Both the position numbers and the translations under genes were made by a program. From Billgrantia azerbaijanica (GTDB lineage Bacteria > Pseudomonadota > Gammaproteobacteria > Pseudomonadales > Halomonadaceae): a stretch of 64,000 nucleotides of DNA. Each line of letters starts with the position of its first letter. Position 1 is the first letter of the stretch. Where the stretch lies: the NCBI GenBank assembly GCA_004551485.1, contig SBLD01000002.1, positions 62,001 to 126,000 on the forward strand, written 5' to 3'. Positions 17,925-29,080 of the stretch are shown one piece after another. The notes beneath the pieces were generated by a model. It ran no database searches and was not told where the DNA came from. It was given only the letters and a program-made list of their open reading frames with translations.

Positions 17925-18389
17925 ATGCTCAAGCTTTCCCGGCTGACCGACTACGCCGCGGTGGTGATGGCGCAGATCGCTCGCCATCCCGAGCAGCCGC
18001 ACGCGGCGGCGGAACTGGCCGAGGCCGTGCAGTTGCCCCACCCCACGGTCAGCAAGACGCTGAAGATGCTGGTGCGCGCCGGTCTGCTGGAGTCGCGGCG
18101 CGGCGCCCAGGGGGGGTATTCGCTGGCGCGTCCGGCGTCGCGCATCACGGCGCGCGACATCATCACCGCCATCGAGGGCCCCGTGGCCATGACCGAGTGC
18201 AGCCAGGCGGATGGCGACTGTGACCTGGAGTCGGTCTGCGGCGTCGCCGACAACTGGCAACGCGTCTCGCTGGCCGTTCGCACCCTGCTCGACAGCGTGA
18301 CCCTGGCCCACCTGGCCGACACCACGCCGATCAAGCTGCCGGTGCGGCTACCCATACAGACCGTGAGCGTGGCGGCGGATACGGCCTAG
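17925..18389 (+). CDS. Rrf2-family SUF regulator
   Basis: A 154-residue Rrf2 transcription factor directly upstream of sufB. The N-terminal helix-turn-helix is [20 protein letters not shown] with [30 protein letters not shown] (about 25-55), the wing is [13 protein letters not shown], and three cysteines ([10 protein letters not shown], then ESVCGV) at about 90-105 could bind an Fe-S cluster, as in IscR. This is the 'SUF system Fe-S cluster assembly regulator' subfamily. AAGGAG lies six bases before the ATG. An IscR-type palindrome is present upstream, supporting autorepression when Fe-S supply is sufficient. Confidence 0.88.
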   Translation: MLKLSRLTDYAAVVMAQIARHPEQPHAAAELAEAVQLPHPTVSKTLKMLVRAGLLESRRGAQGGYSLARPASRITARDIITAIEGPVAMTECSQADGDCDLESVCGVADNWQRVSLAVRTLLDSVTLAHLADTTPIKLPVRLPIQTVSVAADTA

Positions 18390-18474
18390 CCGCCGGTCCC
18401 GCGCACCGCGCATCGAATCAATCATGACCCCGGCGAGCCGCGCTCGCCGTCCCAACCGCCCGGGAGGGGGAATT

Positions 18475-19917
<1,443 letters not shown>

Positions 19918-19924
19918 GGCAGGT

Positions 19925-20031
19925 CCTGTGGGAGGCCGGCTTTGCCGGGCGAATGGCGCCGAAGGCGCCCGGGCGGTGTTGCTTCAGTTGCTCTGGAGTC
20001 CGCGTTCGCGAGCTGAAGCTCCCTCCCACCA
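19925..20031. repeat. Multi-hairpin palindromic repeat (copy A)
   Basis: About 107 bases bounded by CCTGTGGGAGG and the near-complement CCTCCCACCAGG. Inside are three stems: GCCGGC(ttt)GCCGGGC, GGCGCC(gaa)GGCGCC, and GCTTCAG...CTGAAGC. A copy with the same arms and module order but different stem sequences is at 51053-51148. This copy fills the sufB-sufC gap, so it may be transcribed inside the operon. Confidence 0.75.
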
Positions 20032-20116
20032 GGAGCTGGGCAACTCATTGCAGTCACCGACAAACGAAGTTTCGAAGTCGCCACGGCGGCTCGCCAGAAT
20101 CGAAAAGGTAGTCAAC

Positions 20117-20865
<749 letters not shown>

Positions 20866-20869
<4 letters not shown>

Positions 20870-22233
20870 GTGATGTGCAAACCGACGTGCAGCGCTTCCT
20901 CGACCGGCTGGCCGAGCGCAACGCGAGCCGCGGGCCTGAGCCGACCTGGATCGCCGCGCGGCGCCAGGCCGGGGCCGCGCGTTTCGAGGCGATGGGCTTC
21001 CCCCACCGCCGCGTGGAGGCGTGGAAGTACACCGACGTGCGCGCCATCGCACGCGGCGACTTCACCCTGAGCGATGACGCCAGCTTCTCGCCGGCGACGG
21101 CGGCGGCACTGACCCTGCCCCTCGAGGCGCACCGCCTGACCTTCGTCGACGGCGTCTTCGCGGCGGCCCTGTCGCAGCTCGACGACCTGCCCAAGGGCGT
21201 GTCGCTGCTGCCGCTCTCCCAGGCGCTCGACGAGAATCACGAGGCGGTGGGCGGCCCGCTGGGACGCCTGACCGGGGTGGAATTCTCTCCCTTCGCCGCG
21301 CTCAATACCGCCTTCATGGAGGAGGGCGCCGTGCTGCGCCTGGCGCCGGGCACGGTGGTCGAGAAGCCGATCATCCTGCAGTTCCTCTCCCGGGCCAACG
21401 CGGCGCCGGTGATGAGCCACCCGCGCATCCTCGTCGAGGCCGGCGCGCGCAGCCAGGCCACGGTCATCGAGCACCACGTGGGCGAGCCGGAGGCCGCCAA
21501 CTTCACCAACCTGGTGGAGGAGATCCTCCTCGAGCGCGGGGCCATCCTCACCCACTACAAGCTGCAGGAGGCGCCGCTCGCCGACCTGCACGTGGCGAGC
21601 ATCCACGTCGAGCAGGGGCGCGACAGCCGCTTCACCTCCTTCAACCTGAACCTGGGCGGCGGCCTGGTGCGCAACGACCTGATCACCGAGCTCAACGGCC
21701 AGGGCGCCGAGGCGCACTTCAACGGCTTGTTCTACGGCCAGGGGCGCCAGCACGTGGACAACCACACCCTGGCCAACCACAACGCGCCGCACACCATCTC
21801 CAACGAGAACTACAAGGGCATTCTCGACGACCGCGCCCACGGCGTGTTCAACGGCAAGGTGGTGGTCAAGCGCGACAGCCAGAAGATCGAGGGCTACCAG
21901 AGCAACGCCAACCTGCTGCTCTCCGACCGCGCCGAGATCGATGCCAAGCCCGAGCTCGAGATCTACGCCGACGACGTCAAGTGCTCCCACGGCACCACCA
22001 CCGGCCAGCTCGACGAGGAGGCGATCTACGCCCTGCGCACCCGCGGCATCGACGAGCAGACGGCGCGGGGCCTGTTGACCCTCGCCTTCGCCGGCGAGGT
22101 GATGGAGCAGGTCGACCTCGACGCCGTGGCCGAGCGGGTGGAGCTCGCCGTGGCCGGCAAGCTGCCCGAGCGCTTCAACCTGGCCGGTCTCGTGGAGACG
22201 GCTGCGGCCCTGACCGATACATCCGGCGAGTGA
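20866..22233 (+). CDS. sufD: Fe-S cluster assembly protein SufD
   Basis: A 455-residue SufD, the partner of SufB in SufBC2D. Recognisable pieces are PHRRVEAWKYTDVRAIARGDF near the N-terminus, the beta-helix core with VEKPIILQFLSRAN, IEHHVGEPEAANFTN and NLGGGLVRNDLITELNGQGAEAHFNGLF, and the C-terminal motif YQSNANLLLSDRAEIDAKPELEIYADDVKCSHGTTTGQLDEEAIYALRTRGI, where the conserved His and Cys contribute to cluster building. It overlaps sufC by four bases and ends 19 bases before sufS. Confidence 0.96.
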
Positions 22234-22252
22234 CAGGAACAGGAGGAGACCC

Positions 22253-23512
22253 ATGACCGACCTGGCCACCAGAGACGCACTCGAGGTCCCGCGCCTGGAC
22301 GTGGCGGCCGTGCGGGCGGACTTCCCGATCCTGGCGCGCCAGGTGCACGGTCGGCCGCTGGTCTATCTCGACAATGCGGCCACCAGCCAGACGCCGCGGC
22401 AGGTGATCGAGGTATTCGACGACTACTACGGCCGCTACAACGCCAACATCCACCGCGGGCTGCACACCCTGGCCGACGAGGCCACGGCCGCCTACGAGGG
22501 CACTCGCGAGACGGTGCGCGCCTTCCTGGGCGCCGCCGAGACGCGCGAGATCGTCTTCACCCGCGGCACCACCGAGGCGATCAACCTGGTGGCGGGTGCC
22601 TGGGGGCGGGCCAACCTGAAGGCCGGCGACGAGGTCCTGATCTCGCGCCTCGAGCACCACTCCAACATCGTGCCGTGGCAGCTGCTTTCTCGCGAGCTGG
22701 GGTTCGCGATCAAGGTGATCCCGGTGGACGAGCGCGGCGTGCTGGACCTCGACGCCTACGCCCGGCTCTTCACCGAGCGCACCCGGCTGGTGGCCGTCAA
22801 CCACGTCTCCAACGCCTTCGGCACGGTGAACCCGGTGCGCGAGATGGCGCGCATCGCCCATGAGCACGGCGCACGGATCCTCGTCGACGGCGCCCAGGCC
22901 GCTCCCCACCAGCGGGTGGACGTGCGCGACATCGACGCCGACTTCTACGCCTTCTCGGGACACAAGGTCTACGGACCGACCGGGGCCGGCGTGCTCTACG
23001 GCAAGGCATCGCTGCTCGAGGCGATGCCGCCCTGGCAGGGCGGCGGCGAGATGATCGCCACCGTCTCCTTCGAGCACGAGACCACCTTCGCCGATATCCC
23101 GCACAAGTTCGAGGCGGGCACGCCGGCCGTGGCCGAGGTGATCGCCCTCGGCGCGGCGCTCAGGTGGGTCTCGGGCGTGGGGCTCGAGGCCATCGGCGCC
23201 TGGGAGGCGCAGCTGCTGGCGCGTGCCACGGAGCGCGTCTCGCGCATCGACGGCCTGCGCATCCTCGGCACCGCGCCGGACAAGGCGGGGGTGCTGTCGT
23301 TCGTGGTCGACGGCGCTCACTCGCAGGACATCGGGCTGCTCATCGACCAGCTGGGCGTGGCGATCCGCACCGGCCACCACTGTGCCCAGCCGCTGCTGCA
23401 CCACTTCGGCGTCGACGCGACCTGCCGGGCCTCCTTTGCCGCCTACAACACCCTGGAGGAGGTCGATCTCTTCGCCGAGGCGTTGGAGCGCGTCATCAGC
23501 ATGGTCAGATAA
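22253..23512 (+). CDS. sufS: Cysteine desulfurase SufS
   Basis: A 419-residue PLP-dependent group II cysteine desulfurase that mobilises sulfur from L-cysteine. Motifs: VYLDNAATSQTP, FTRGTTEAINLVAGAWG, EHHSNIVPWQ, DGAQAAPHQRVDV, the PLP-lysine motif SGHKVYGPTGAGVLYG (about 228) and the catalytic-cysteine loop IRTGHHCAQPLL near residue 380. GGAGGAGACCC precedes the ATG. SufS normally passes persulfide to SufE or SufU, but neither is next to it here. SufT follows eight bases after the stop. Confidence 0.97.
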   Translation: MTDLATRDALEVPRLDVAAVRADFPILARQVHGRPLVYLDNAATSQTPRQVIEVFDDYYGRYNANIHRGLHTLADEATAAYEGTRETVRAFLGAAETREIVFTRGTTEAINLVAGAWGRANLKAGDEVLISRLEHHSNIVPWQLLSRELGFAIKVIPVDERGVLDLDAYARLFTERTRLVAVNHVSNAFGTVNPVREMARIAHEHGARILVDGAQAAPHQRVDVRDIDADFYAFSGHKVYGPTGAGVLYGKASLLEAMPPWQGGGEMIATVSFEHETTFADIPHKFEAGTPAVAEVIALGAALRWVSGVGLEAIGAWEAQLLARATERVSRIDGLRILGTAPDKAGVLSFVVDGAHSQDIGLLIDQLGVAIRTGHHCAQPLLHHFGVDATCRASFAAYNTLEEVDLFAEALERVISMVR

Positions 23513-23520
23513 GGAACCCC

Positions 23521-24093
23521 ATGAGCAATATCGAGCAGATAGCCACCCTCGAGAAGGGCCAGACGCTACCCCTGCAGCGTGACGTGGCGGCGATCTCCAT
23601 CCCCTTCGGCAAGACCGTGACCTTGGCCGAGGACAGCGTCGTCAGCGTCATGCAGGCCAAGGGCAGTTCGGTGAGCGTGGGCCACGAGGGGCGCCTCTAC
23701 CTGATCGAGGGGGCCAACCTGGATGCCCTGGGGCTCGAGCCGTTGCCGCGCCCGACGCTTCCGGAGGAGGCCTCGGACGAGGAGATCGAGCAGTTCGTCT
23801 GGGACCAGCTGCGCACCTGCTTCGACCCTGAGATCCCGGTCAACATCGTCGACCTGGGCCTGGTCTACGGCTGTCGCATCGAGCGGCTGATCAGCGGCGA
23901 GCGCATCGTTACCATCCGCATGACGCTGACCGCGCCGGGCTGCGGCATGGGCGACGTCATCGCCGCCGACGCCCGCAACAAGATCCTCGGCGCGCCGCAG
24001 ATCAGCAAGGTGCACACCGAGATCGTCTTCGACCCCCCGTGGAGTCGTGAGATGATGAGCGACGAGGCGAAACTCGAGCTCGGGATGTTCTGA
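23521..24093 (+). CDS. sufT: SufT-type Fe-S assembly protein (DUF59/MIP18)
   Basis: A 190-residue protein ending the suf operon. The N-terminal half (about 1-85) is the SufT-specific domain; the C-terminal half is DUF59/MIP18, with the motif FDPEIPVNIVDLGLVYGCRIE and LTAPGCGMGDVIAADARNKI, whose cysteine is conserved, then FDPPWSREMMSDEAKLELGMF. SufT helps maturation or delivery of clusters under high Fe-S demand. AAGGAA precedes the ATG by five bases. It occupies the place where sufA and sufE would be found in an E. coli-type operon. Confidence 0.92.
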   Translation: MSNIEQIATLEKGQTLPLQRDVAAISIPFGKTVTLAEDSVVSVMQAKGSSVSVGHEGRLYLIEGANLDALGLEPLPRPTLPEEASDEEIEQFVWDQLRTCFDPEIPVNIVDLGLVYGCRIERLISGERIVTIRMTLTAPGCGMGDVIAADARNKILGAPQISKVHTEIVFDPPWSREMMSDEAKLELGMF

Positions 24094-24113
24094 CCCCAGG
24101 GATGGAGAGGGGA

Positions 24114-24878
24114 ATGACGGCGGCGGCGGTGTGGAAGGTCTTCCGGGGTGTGCTGATGTCGCTGGGGGTGCTGGCGCTCGTGGCGACGCTGGTGTTCGTG
24201 GCCGGCAATGTCTGGGTGCTGGCCAAGACGCAGGGACGCATCGAGCACGAGCTGCCGCTGTGCGGCCCCGAGCGGGTCGGCATCGTCTTCGGCACCTCGC
24301 ACTGGACCCGCAGCGGGGTGCGCAACCCCCACTTCGATGCCCGCATGAGCGCGGCCTCGCGGCTGATTCGCCTGGGCCGCGTACGGCACCTGCTGCTCTC
24401 GGGCGACAACCGCACCCGCTACTACAACGAACCGGTCACCATGTGGCGCGACTTGCGTGCGCGCTACGTGCGCGACGAGGACATGACGCTGGACTACGCG
24501 GGGTTCAGCACCTTCGACACCCTGGCGCGTGCGCGCGACGTCTTTGCCGTGGAGCGGGCGGTGCTCGTCACCCAGGCGTGGCACCTGCCGCGGGCGCTGT
24601 TCATCGCCGATGCGCTGGGGCTCGACGTCATCGGCTGCGCGGCGCCGACGCCCCCGGTGGCTGGCCAGTGGTGGCTGCAGGCGCGCGAGTGGCTGGCACG
24701 GGTGTCGACGCTCGGCGACCTCTACCTGTGGGGGCGTGAACCCTACTTCCTGGGGCCGCTGGAGCCGCTGGAGATCGCCCCGCCCTTCTGGGAGCCGTTG
24801 CAGGAAGAGGCGGCGAGAGAGTCCGGCGACACCTCGCGGCAGGACGATGGCGCTGCCTGGTCCTTGGGAGGGGACTAG
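24114..24878 (+). CDS. SanA/YdcF-like DUF218 membrane protein
   Basis: A 254-residue protein with an N-terminal membrane segment (about 12-35) and a DUF218 domain outside or inside it. Motifs: GIVFGTSHWTRSGVRNPHFDARMSAASRLI, HLLLSGDNRTRYYNEPVTM, DYAGFSTFDTLARARDVF and VTQAWHLPRALFIADALGLD. These match SanA, linked to envelope barrier function and vancomycin exclusion in enterics. The start at 24114 follows GAGAGGGGA; ATG 24102 would leave no ribosome site. It follows sufT by 20 bases, possibly as read-through, and ends overlapping the minus-strand gene by four bases. Confidence 0.8.
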   Translation: MTAAAVWKVFRGVLMSLGVLALVATLVFVAGNVWVLAKTQGRIEHELPLCGPERVGIVFGTSHWTRSGVRNPHFDARMSAASRLIRLGRVRHLLLSGDNRTRYYNEPVTMWRDLRARYVRDEDMTLDYAGFSTFDTLARARDVFAVERAVLVTQAWHLPRALFIADALGLDVIGCAAPTPPVAGQWWLQAREWLARVSTLGDLYLWGREPYFLGPLEPLEIAPPFWEPLQEEAARESGDTSRQDDGAAWSLGGD

Positions 24879-25315
24879 CGGCGCTGCTTCTGCAGCTGGT
24901 AGAGCTCGCGGATCAGCGCCCGGCAGCCCTTCCAGCAGGATTCCACGGCACCTTCGAGGGGATCGGGCAGCGGGTGGGTGTAGAGGGTGGCGAGCGCCTG
25001 CATCAGCACGCGCTCCTGCTCGAGCAGTTCGCCGATCACCACCTGGCTCTCGTTACCGACGAAGCTCTTCAGCCGGCTCCACAGCCACAGGTAGTCGTCG
25101 CGCTCGACGTCGGCGTCGCGGGGCAAGAGCTTGAGGTGGTGCCTGGCGAGTTCCCGGAGGTCGCGCATCGCCTTGGCCCTGGCCTCGTAGTGCGGCTTGA
25201 GCGCCTCGCGCAGCGAAGGGCGCAGGCGCTCGAGATTGTCCTGAAAGTAGTCGATGCTGTCGGCCAGCGCTTCCAGCACGCTGTCCATCGCCACCTGGCG
25301 ATTGTCGAGAAACAT
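24875..25315 (-). CDS. Conserved hypothetical helical protein
   Basis: A 146-residue, Leu/Arg-rich, almost entirely helical protein (for example DSIDYFQDNLERLRPSLREALKPHYEARAKAMRDLRELARHHL and LLEQERVLMQALATLY). No signal peptide or membrane segment is visible. Helical periodicity suggests a bundle; a distant relation to ferritin-like or DUF2383-type four-helix proteins is possible, but no metal motif convinces me. GGAGGTGACC precedes the ATG. It is convergent with the SanA-like gene and precedes rimK on the same strand. Function unknown. Confidence 0.65.
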   Translation of the reverse strand: MFLDNRQVAMDSVLEALADSIDYFQDNLERLRPSLREALKPHYEARAKAMRDLRELARHHLKLLPRDADVERDDYLWLWSRLKSFVGNESQVVIGELLEQERVLMQALATLYTHPLPDPLEGAVESCWKGCRALIRELYQLQKQRR

Positions 25316-25404
25316 GGGCGGTCACCTCCTCCGGTGACGCCGATTGTGGGGCTCTCGTGGCACTTTTGCCACCCCCGCCGACAAGAATTTCTTGACGAAC
25401 GGCG

Positions 25405-26313
25405 TCATCCTTTCGGCTTGGGTGGCGCCTTGTTCGGAGTGGTACTGCGTTTCTCCATGTGCTCGATGATCAGCCCGGCGATATCCTTGCCGGTGGCCGT
25501 CTCGATGCCGCGGAGCCCCGGCGAGGAGTTGACCTCCATGATCACCGGGCCGTGGTTGGAGCGCAGCAGGTCGACCCCGGCCACCCGCAGGCCCATCGCC
25601 TTGGCGGCGCGGATCGCGGTGGAGCGCTCTTCCGGGGTGATGCGGATCACGCTGGCGCTGCCGCCGCGGTGCAGGTTGGAGCGGAATTCGCCCTCGATGG
25701 CCTGGCGTTTCATGGCAGCCACCACCTTGTCGCCGATCACCAGGCAGCGGATGTCGGCGCCACGCGCCTCCTTGATGTACTCCTGCACCATGATGTTGGC
25801 CTTCAGGCCCATGAAGGCCTGGATCACCGACTCGGCGGCCTGGTTGGTCTCGGCCAGCACCACGCCGATGCCCTGGGTGCCCTCCAGCAGCTTGATGACC
25901 AGCGGAGCGCCACGCACCATGGTGATGAGGTCGGGAATATCGTCCGGCGAGTGGGCAAAGCCGGTGATCGGCAGCCCCAGCCCCTTGCGCGAGAGCAACT
26001 GCAGCGAGCGCAGCTTATCGCGCGAGCGGGTGATGGCCACGGAGTCGTTGAGCACGTAGGTGCCCATCATCTCGAACTGGCGGAGTACTGCACAGCCGTA
26101 GAAGGTCACCGAGGCGCCGATGCGCGGAATGACGGCATCGAAGGGCTCCAGGTTCTCGCCCTTGTAGTGGATCGAGGGGTGGTGGGCGGCGATGCTCATG
26201 TAGCAGCGCAGGGTGTCCACCACGCGGATGCTGTGGCCGCGGCTCTCGGCCGCCTCCACCAGGCGACGGGTGGAGTAGAGGTTGCGATTGCGGGACAGCA
26301 GCGCGATATGCAT
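25405..26313 (-). CDS. rimK: Ribosomal protein S6 glutamate ligase RimK
   Basis: A 302-residue ATP-grasp enzyme that adds glutamates to the C-terminus of ribosomal protein S6. Motifs: [19 protein letters not shown] at the start, [62 protein letters not shown] (nucleotide binding), [30 protein letters not shown], and [27 protein letters not shown] (metal ligands). The start [11 protein letters not shown] at 26313 matches the usual N-terminus and follows GGAG. The neighbouring protease-like gene at 26355 on the same strand is its usual partner. Loss of activity elsewhere changes ribosome composition and surface phenotypes. Confidence 0.95.
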   Translation of the reverse strand: MHIALLSRNRNLYSTRRLVEAAESRGHSIRVVDTLRCYMSIAAHHPSIHYKGENLEPFDAVIPRIGASVTFYGCAVLRQFEMMGTYVLNDSVAITRSRDKLRSLQLLSRKGLGLPITGFAHSPDDIPDLITMVRGAPLVIKLLEGTQGIGVVLAETNQAAESVIQAFMGLKANIMVQEYIKEARGADIRCLVIGDKVVAAMKRQAIEGEFRSNLHRGGSASVIRITPEERSTAIRAAKAMGLRVAGVDLLRSNHGPVIMEVNSSPGLRGIETATGKDIAGLIIEHMEKRSTTPNKAPPKPKG

Positions 26314-26354
26314 CGAGGGCTCCGCGTCGAAGGCCGGTGAGTCGGGGTGGTGAA

Positions 26355-26792
26355 TCAGGGCTCGCCGTGCAGGAAGGCGGCGCCCGGCGCTACCAACAGG
26401 CGACGCAGGGCGCGCCGGCCAAGCAGCATGGGGTGGCGCATGTTGCGGCGATCGGCCAGCGTCAGCTCGACCATCAGCTCCATCTGGCCGAGCTGCATGG
26501 GCGTGCGGATCACGTAGCGCCACTCCCGCTGGCCGTTGGAGCTGGTGACGCGGCGCCGGTCGTGGAGGTGTAGCTGGAAGGGGTGGGCCGGCGTGTCCGG
26601 GCCGCCGCTGCGGGTGGTGAAGCTGACCCACAGGTGCCCCTCCTCCTCGAAGGTCTCGATGTCCTCGGCGTGCAGGGCCGAGGTGCGAGCCCCGGTGTCG
26701 GCCTTGGCGCACAGGGAGAGACCCAGTTCCGGCAGGGTGACCATCTCGCGACGTCCGATCACGGCCCTGGCCGTGTAGGGTAGTTCCTTCAT
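26355..26792 (-). CDS. RimK-associated retropepsin-like protease (RimB type)
   Basis: A 145-residue protein of the family annotated as ATP-dependent zinc protease, found next to RimK; in Pseudomonas its relative is RimB. The aspartic-protease-like motif is [17 protein letters not shown] at about residues 29-45, followed by [15 protein letters not shown] near the end. It is thought to trim or balance glutamate tails on S6. AAGGAACTA is inside the coding start and AGGGGAAGC lies upstream of the ATG. It sits 41 bases before rimK, which it should precede on the same transcript. No rimA-like gene is seen between them. Confidence 0.85.
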   Translation of the reverse strand: MKELPYTARAVIGRREMVTLPELGLSLCAKADTGARTSALHAEDIETFEEEGHLWVSFTTRSGGPDTPAHPFQLHLHDRRRVTSSNGQREWRYVIRTPMQLGQMELMVELTLADRRNMRHPMLLGRRALRRLLVAPGAAFLHGEP

Positions 26793-26811
26793 GGCATTGC
26801 TTCCCCTGTTC

Positions 26812-27855
26812 TCACCCTTGTGGTTGGCGTGGCGCGGCGAGGCCGGCGAGCCGGCGGCCGATGGGCGAGGTGGCCTCGGCTTCGCGCAGCACCATCAGTA
26901 CCGGCAGGCGCAGGCGCGGAATCAGCGCCAGATCCCTGGCCACGGCGGCGAAGTCGGCGCGGGGCTCCTCGGCGAGCCGGGTCAGGAAGCGCGGCAGGCG
27001 CTCGGCCTCCTCGAGATGGAACCAGCCGCGTCCCGCCATGGCGGCGAACAGGTCGGGGCCGCAGGCATCGGGATCCGCCAGCAGGGCGTCGAACCACTCG
27101 CCGGCCAGGGTGGGGCTGGCACCGCTCACGGCACGCACGCAGGCGCAGAAGGCCTCGATATCCCCCAGGCCGGCGGCCGCCTCGCCGCGATGGCGCAGCG
27201 CCACGGCCAGGGTGTCGGGAATCTCGACATGCTCCAGGCAGTAGCACAGGGAGGTGAGCACCTCGTCGGGCAGCTCACGCAGCTGGCCAGCCAGGGTATC
27301 GGCGGCCTCGTCGTCGAGGCGCACGGCATAGTCGGCGATGCCTTGCAGCCCCAGCGCCTGCCAGTCCTGCGTCTGCTGGCCGCTGAGGTAGGCCTCCACC
27401 GGCTCCAGGTGCTGACTGGCCGGCAGGCCCATGTCGCGGGTGGCCCGGGCATGCAGCAGGGCCTGGAAGGTCAACGAGGGCGTGAAGGCCAGCGGGTTGT
27501 CCTTCATCAGGTTGTCGACCGTGTCGCCGCTCTCGCGACCGAGGTTCTGTACGCTGCGCCCGAGCGTCTCCAGCAGCCGCTGCACGAAAGCGTCGCGCGG
27601 GGCCGGGGACAAGTGGCCCTGCTCGTCCAGCGGCAGGGCGAGAAACCAGATCAGCGGGTCGGGCACGTCGCCCAGGCGAAACACCAGGCCCAGGCGTGCC
27701 TGGGCCTGCCAGGGCGCGGGCCAGGGGCTCTCGCCGCTTTCGAAGTGGGCGAGGGTGTCGAGGGCGCAGGGCTCGACGCGACGCCCCAGGTGGTAGGCGC
27801 GTACGTCGGCGCCGCTGCGCAGGAAGAAATCGTGAAGGGTGTGGATCGGCTGCAT
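26812..27855 (-). CDS. DUF3549 family protein
   Basis: A 347-residue soluble protein matching the gammaproteobacterial DUF3549 family. The N-terminal signature is IHTLHDFFLRSGADVRAYHLGRR, then PWPAPWQAQARLGLVF and DPLIWFLALPLDEQGHLSPAPRDAFV. The C-terminal half is Leu/Ala-rich helical repeats, for example ELPDEVLTSLCYCLEHVEIPDTLAVALRHRGEAA and LAEEPRADFAAVARDLALIPRLRLPVLMVLREAE. No catalytic motif is evident. GGGAGTCGCC precedes the ATG. It is 19 bases upstream of the RimB-type gene on the same strand, so the three may be co-transcribed. Function unknown. Confidence 0.85.
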   Translation of the reverse strand: MQPIHTLHDFFLRSGADVRAYHLGRRVEPCALDTLAHFESGESPWPAPWQAQARLGLVFRLGDVPDPLIWFLALPLDEQGHLSPAPRDAFVQRLLETLGRSVQNLGRESGDTVDNLMKDNPLAFTPSLTFQALLHARATRDMGLPASQHLEPVEAYLSGQQTQDWQALGLQGIADYAVRLDDEAADTLAGQLRELPDEVLTSLCYCLEHVEIPDTLAVALRHRGEAAAGLGDIEAFCACVRAVSGASPTLAGEWFDALLADPDACGPDLFAAMAGRGWFHLEEAERLPRFLTRLAEEPRADFAAVARDLALIPRLRLPVLMVLREAEATSPIGRRLAGLAAPRQPQG

Positions 27856-28018
27856 GGCGACTCCCTGACTGAAGCGTGCACTCTACCTTGCTCCCGCTGC
27901 CGTTGTCAGCCACCGGACGGGCTGTGGCCGAACGCGCAGGCGCCGGCCCGGTTGATCAAGAAATGAGCAGGCGGCGGAAGCGGCCGTCATCTCTGGTCGG
28001 GCGGCGTCTTTCCAGAGT

Positions 28019-28027
28019 TTATCCACA
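28019..28027 (+). promoter_or_regulatory. DnaA-box match
   Basis: TTATCCACA, a perfect DnaA-box consensus, lies 116 bases upstream of the yqcC-like gene. A 15-base imperfect palindrome CTGTG-AATTC-CACAG at 28043-28057 is next to it. A single box may be chance; no origin-like cluster is present. Confidence 0.35.
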
Positions 28028-28142
28028 GTCTCTTTCAGGGAATCTGTGAATTCCACAGTGGTCGTCAAGGAATAGCCATGAGGGTGGCCAGCGCCGGGGT
28101 GGGACGGGATAATGTAAAGTCACAGCACGTGAGGTAATCGAC

Positions 28143-28475
28143 ATGACGGTTCACGACGAACTCGACGTGGCGCTGCGGCGGCTGGAGGCGACCATGAAGG
28201 CCACCAACCTGTGGCGCATGGAGCGCCCCAGCCCCGCCGCCTTTCAAAGCCGGCAACCCTTCTGCATCGACACCATGGCGCTGCCCCAGTGGCTGCGCTT
28301 CGTCTTCATCGCGCGGCTCGACGCCCTGGTGGAGGCGCGTGCGCCCATGCCGGAGAAGTGCGAGGTGGCGCCGGCCGTGGAGGCCTACCTGGCCCAGGAG
28401 GGGGCGCGTGCCAACGACAGGCTGCTGCTGTGCAAGGCGGTGGAGGAGATTGATCGTCTGGTCACCGACAATTGA
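28143..28475 (+). CDS. yqcC: YqcC family protein
   Basis: A 110-residue YqcC (DUF446) protein. The family pattern LRRLEATMKATNLWRMERPSPAAFQSRQPFCIDTMALPQWLRFVFIARLDALVE is clear, ending with LLCKAVEEIDRLVTDN. The E. coli relative is a small cytoplasmic protein often beside truC; here it is beside a gamma-glutamylcyclotransferase instead. GTGAGGTAATCGAC precedes the ATG. The function is unknown; structure in relatives is a helical bundle. Confidence 0.9.
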   Translation: MTVHDELDVALRRLEATMKATNLWRMERPSPAAFQSRQPFCIDTMALPQWLRFVFIARLDALVEARAPMPEKCEVAPAVEAYLAQEGARANDRLLLCKAVEEIDRLVTDN

Positions 28476-28490
28476 TGGGAAGGAGCCGTG

Positions 28491-28991
28491 ATGCCCTGGT
28501 ATTTCGCCTACGGCAGCAACATGAACCCGGCGCGGGTGGCGGCGCGCATCGGTACCACCCGGCGCGTCCTGCCCGGCGTGCTGCATGACCACGAGCTGCG
28601 CTTCGACAAGGCTTCGAAGGTGGCCGGCATCGCGCACGCCAACGTCGCTCCCCGGCCGGGGGCGCGCGTCGAGGGGGCACTATTCCAGCTCGAGCGCCCC
28701 GAGCAGATCCGCGACATGGACCCCTTCGAGGGCTATCCCCACGAGTACGACCGCCATCGCCTGCCGGTGGTCACGGGCGAGGGGGCCTTCGAGGCGTGGG
28801 TGTATATCGCCGCGCTCGGCATGACGGCCCCGTCGCTGAGGCCCGCCCGGGAGTACCTGGCGCACCTGCTGGCGGGCCAGGCCTTCCTGAGCGCCGAGTA
28901 TCACGCCAGGCTGGCGGCCGTCGACGCGGTCGCGGACCTGGACGACACCACCCTCGCCCGGCTGGGACTGTCGCGGCATACGCCGCGCTGA
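28491..28991 (+). CDS. Gamma-glutamylcyclotransferase family protein
   Basis: A 166-residue protein. The diagnostic N-terminal motif FAYGSNMNPARVAAR binds the substrate, followed by LRFDKASKVAGIAHANVAPRPGARVEGALFQL and the acid-containing DPFEGYPHEYDRHRLPV. GGCT-like enzymes convert gamma-glutamyl peptides to 5-oxoproline; relatives with other substrates exist. The ATG at 28491 (MPWYFAYGSN) is preferred over GTG 28488; GGAAGGAG lies upstream. It follows yqcC by 15 bases and ends before a strong hairpin. Confidence 0.9.
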   Translation: MPWYFAYGSNMNPARVAARIGTTRRVLPGVLHDHELRFDKASKVAGIAHANVAPRPGARVEGALFQLERPEQIRDMDPFEGYPHEYDRHRLPVVTGEGAFEAWVYIAALGMTAPSLRPAREYLAHLLAGQAFLSAEYHARLAAVDAVADLDDTTLARLGLSRHTPR

Positions 28992-29027
28992 CGCTTGCCC
29001 GTCGCTCATCCCGTTGCCACCAACGCC

Positions 29028-29055
29028 GCGAGGCCCGCCATTCGGCGGGCCTCGC
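29028..29055. terminator. Bidirectional hairpin terminator candidate
   Basis: GCGAGGCCCGCC, loop ATTC, then GGCGGGCCTCGC: a perfect 12-bp stem between the cyclotransferase gene and the convergent OmpW-like gene. The following run GTTGTGTTG is only weakly T-rich. Confidence 0.65.
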
Positions 29056-29080
29056 GTTGTGTTGCGCCGGCATCAGCGGC

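Noticed and set aside
28019-28027. Replication origin
   Set aside because: A single DnaA-box match with no AT-rich unwinding region or box cluster.
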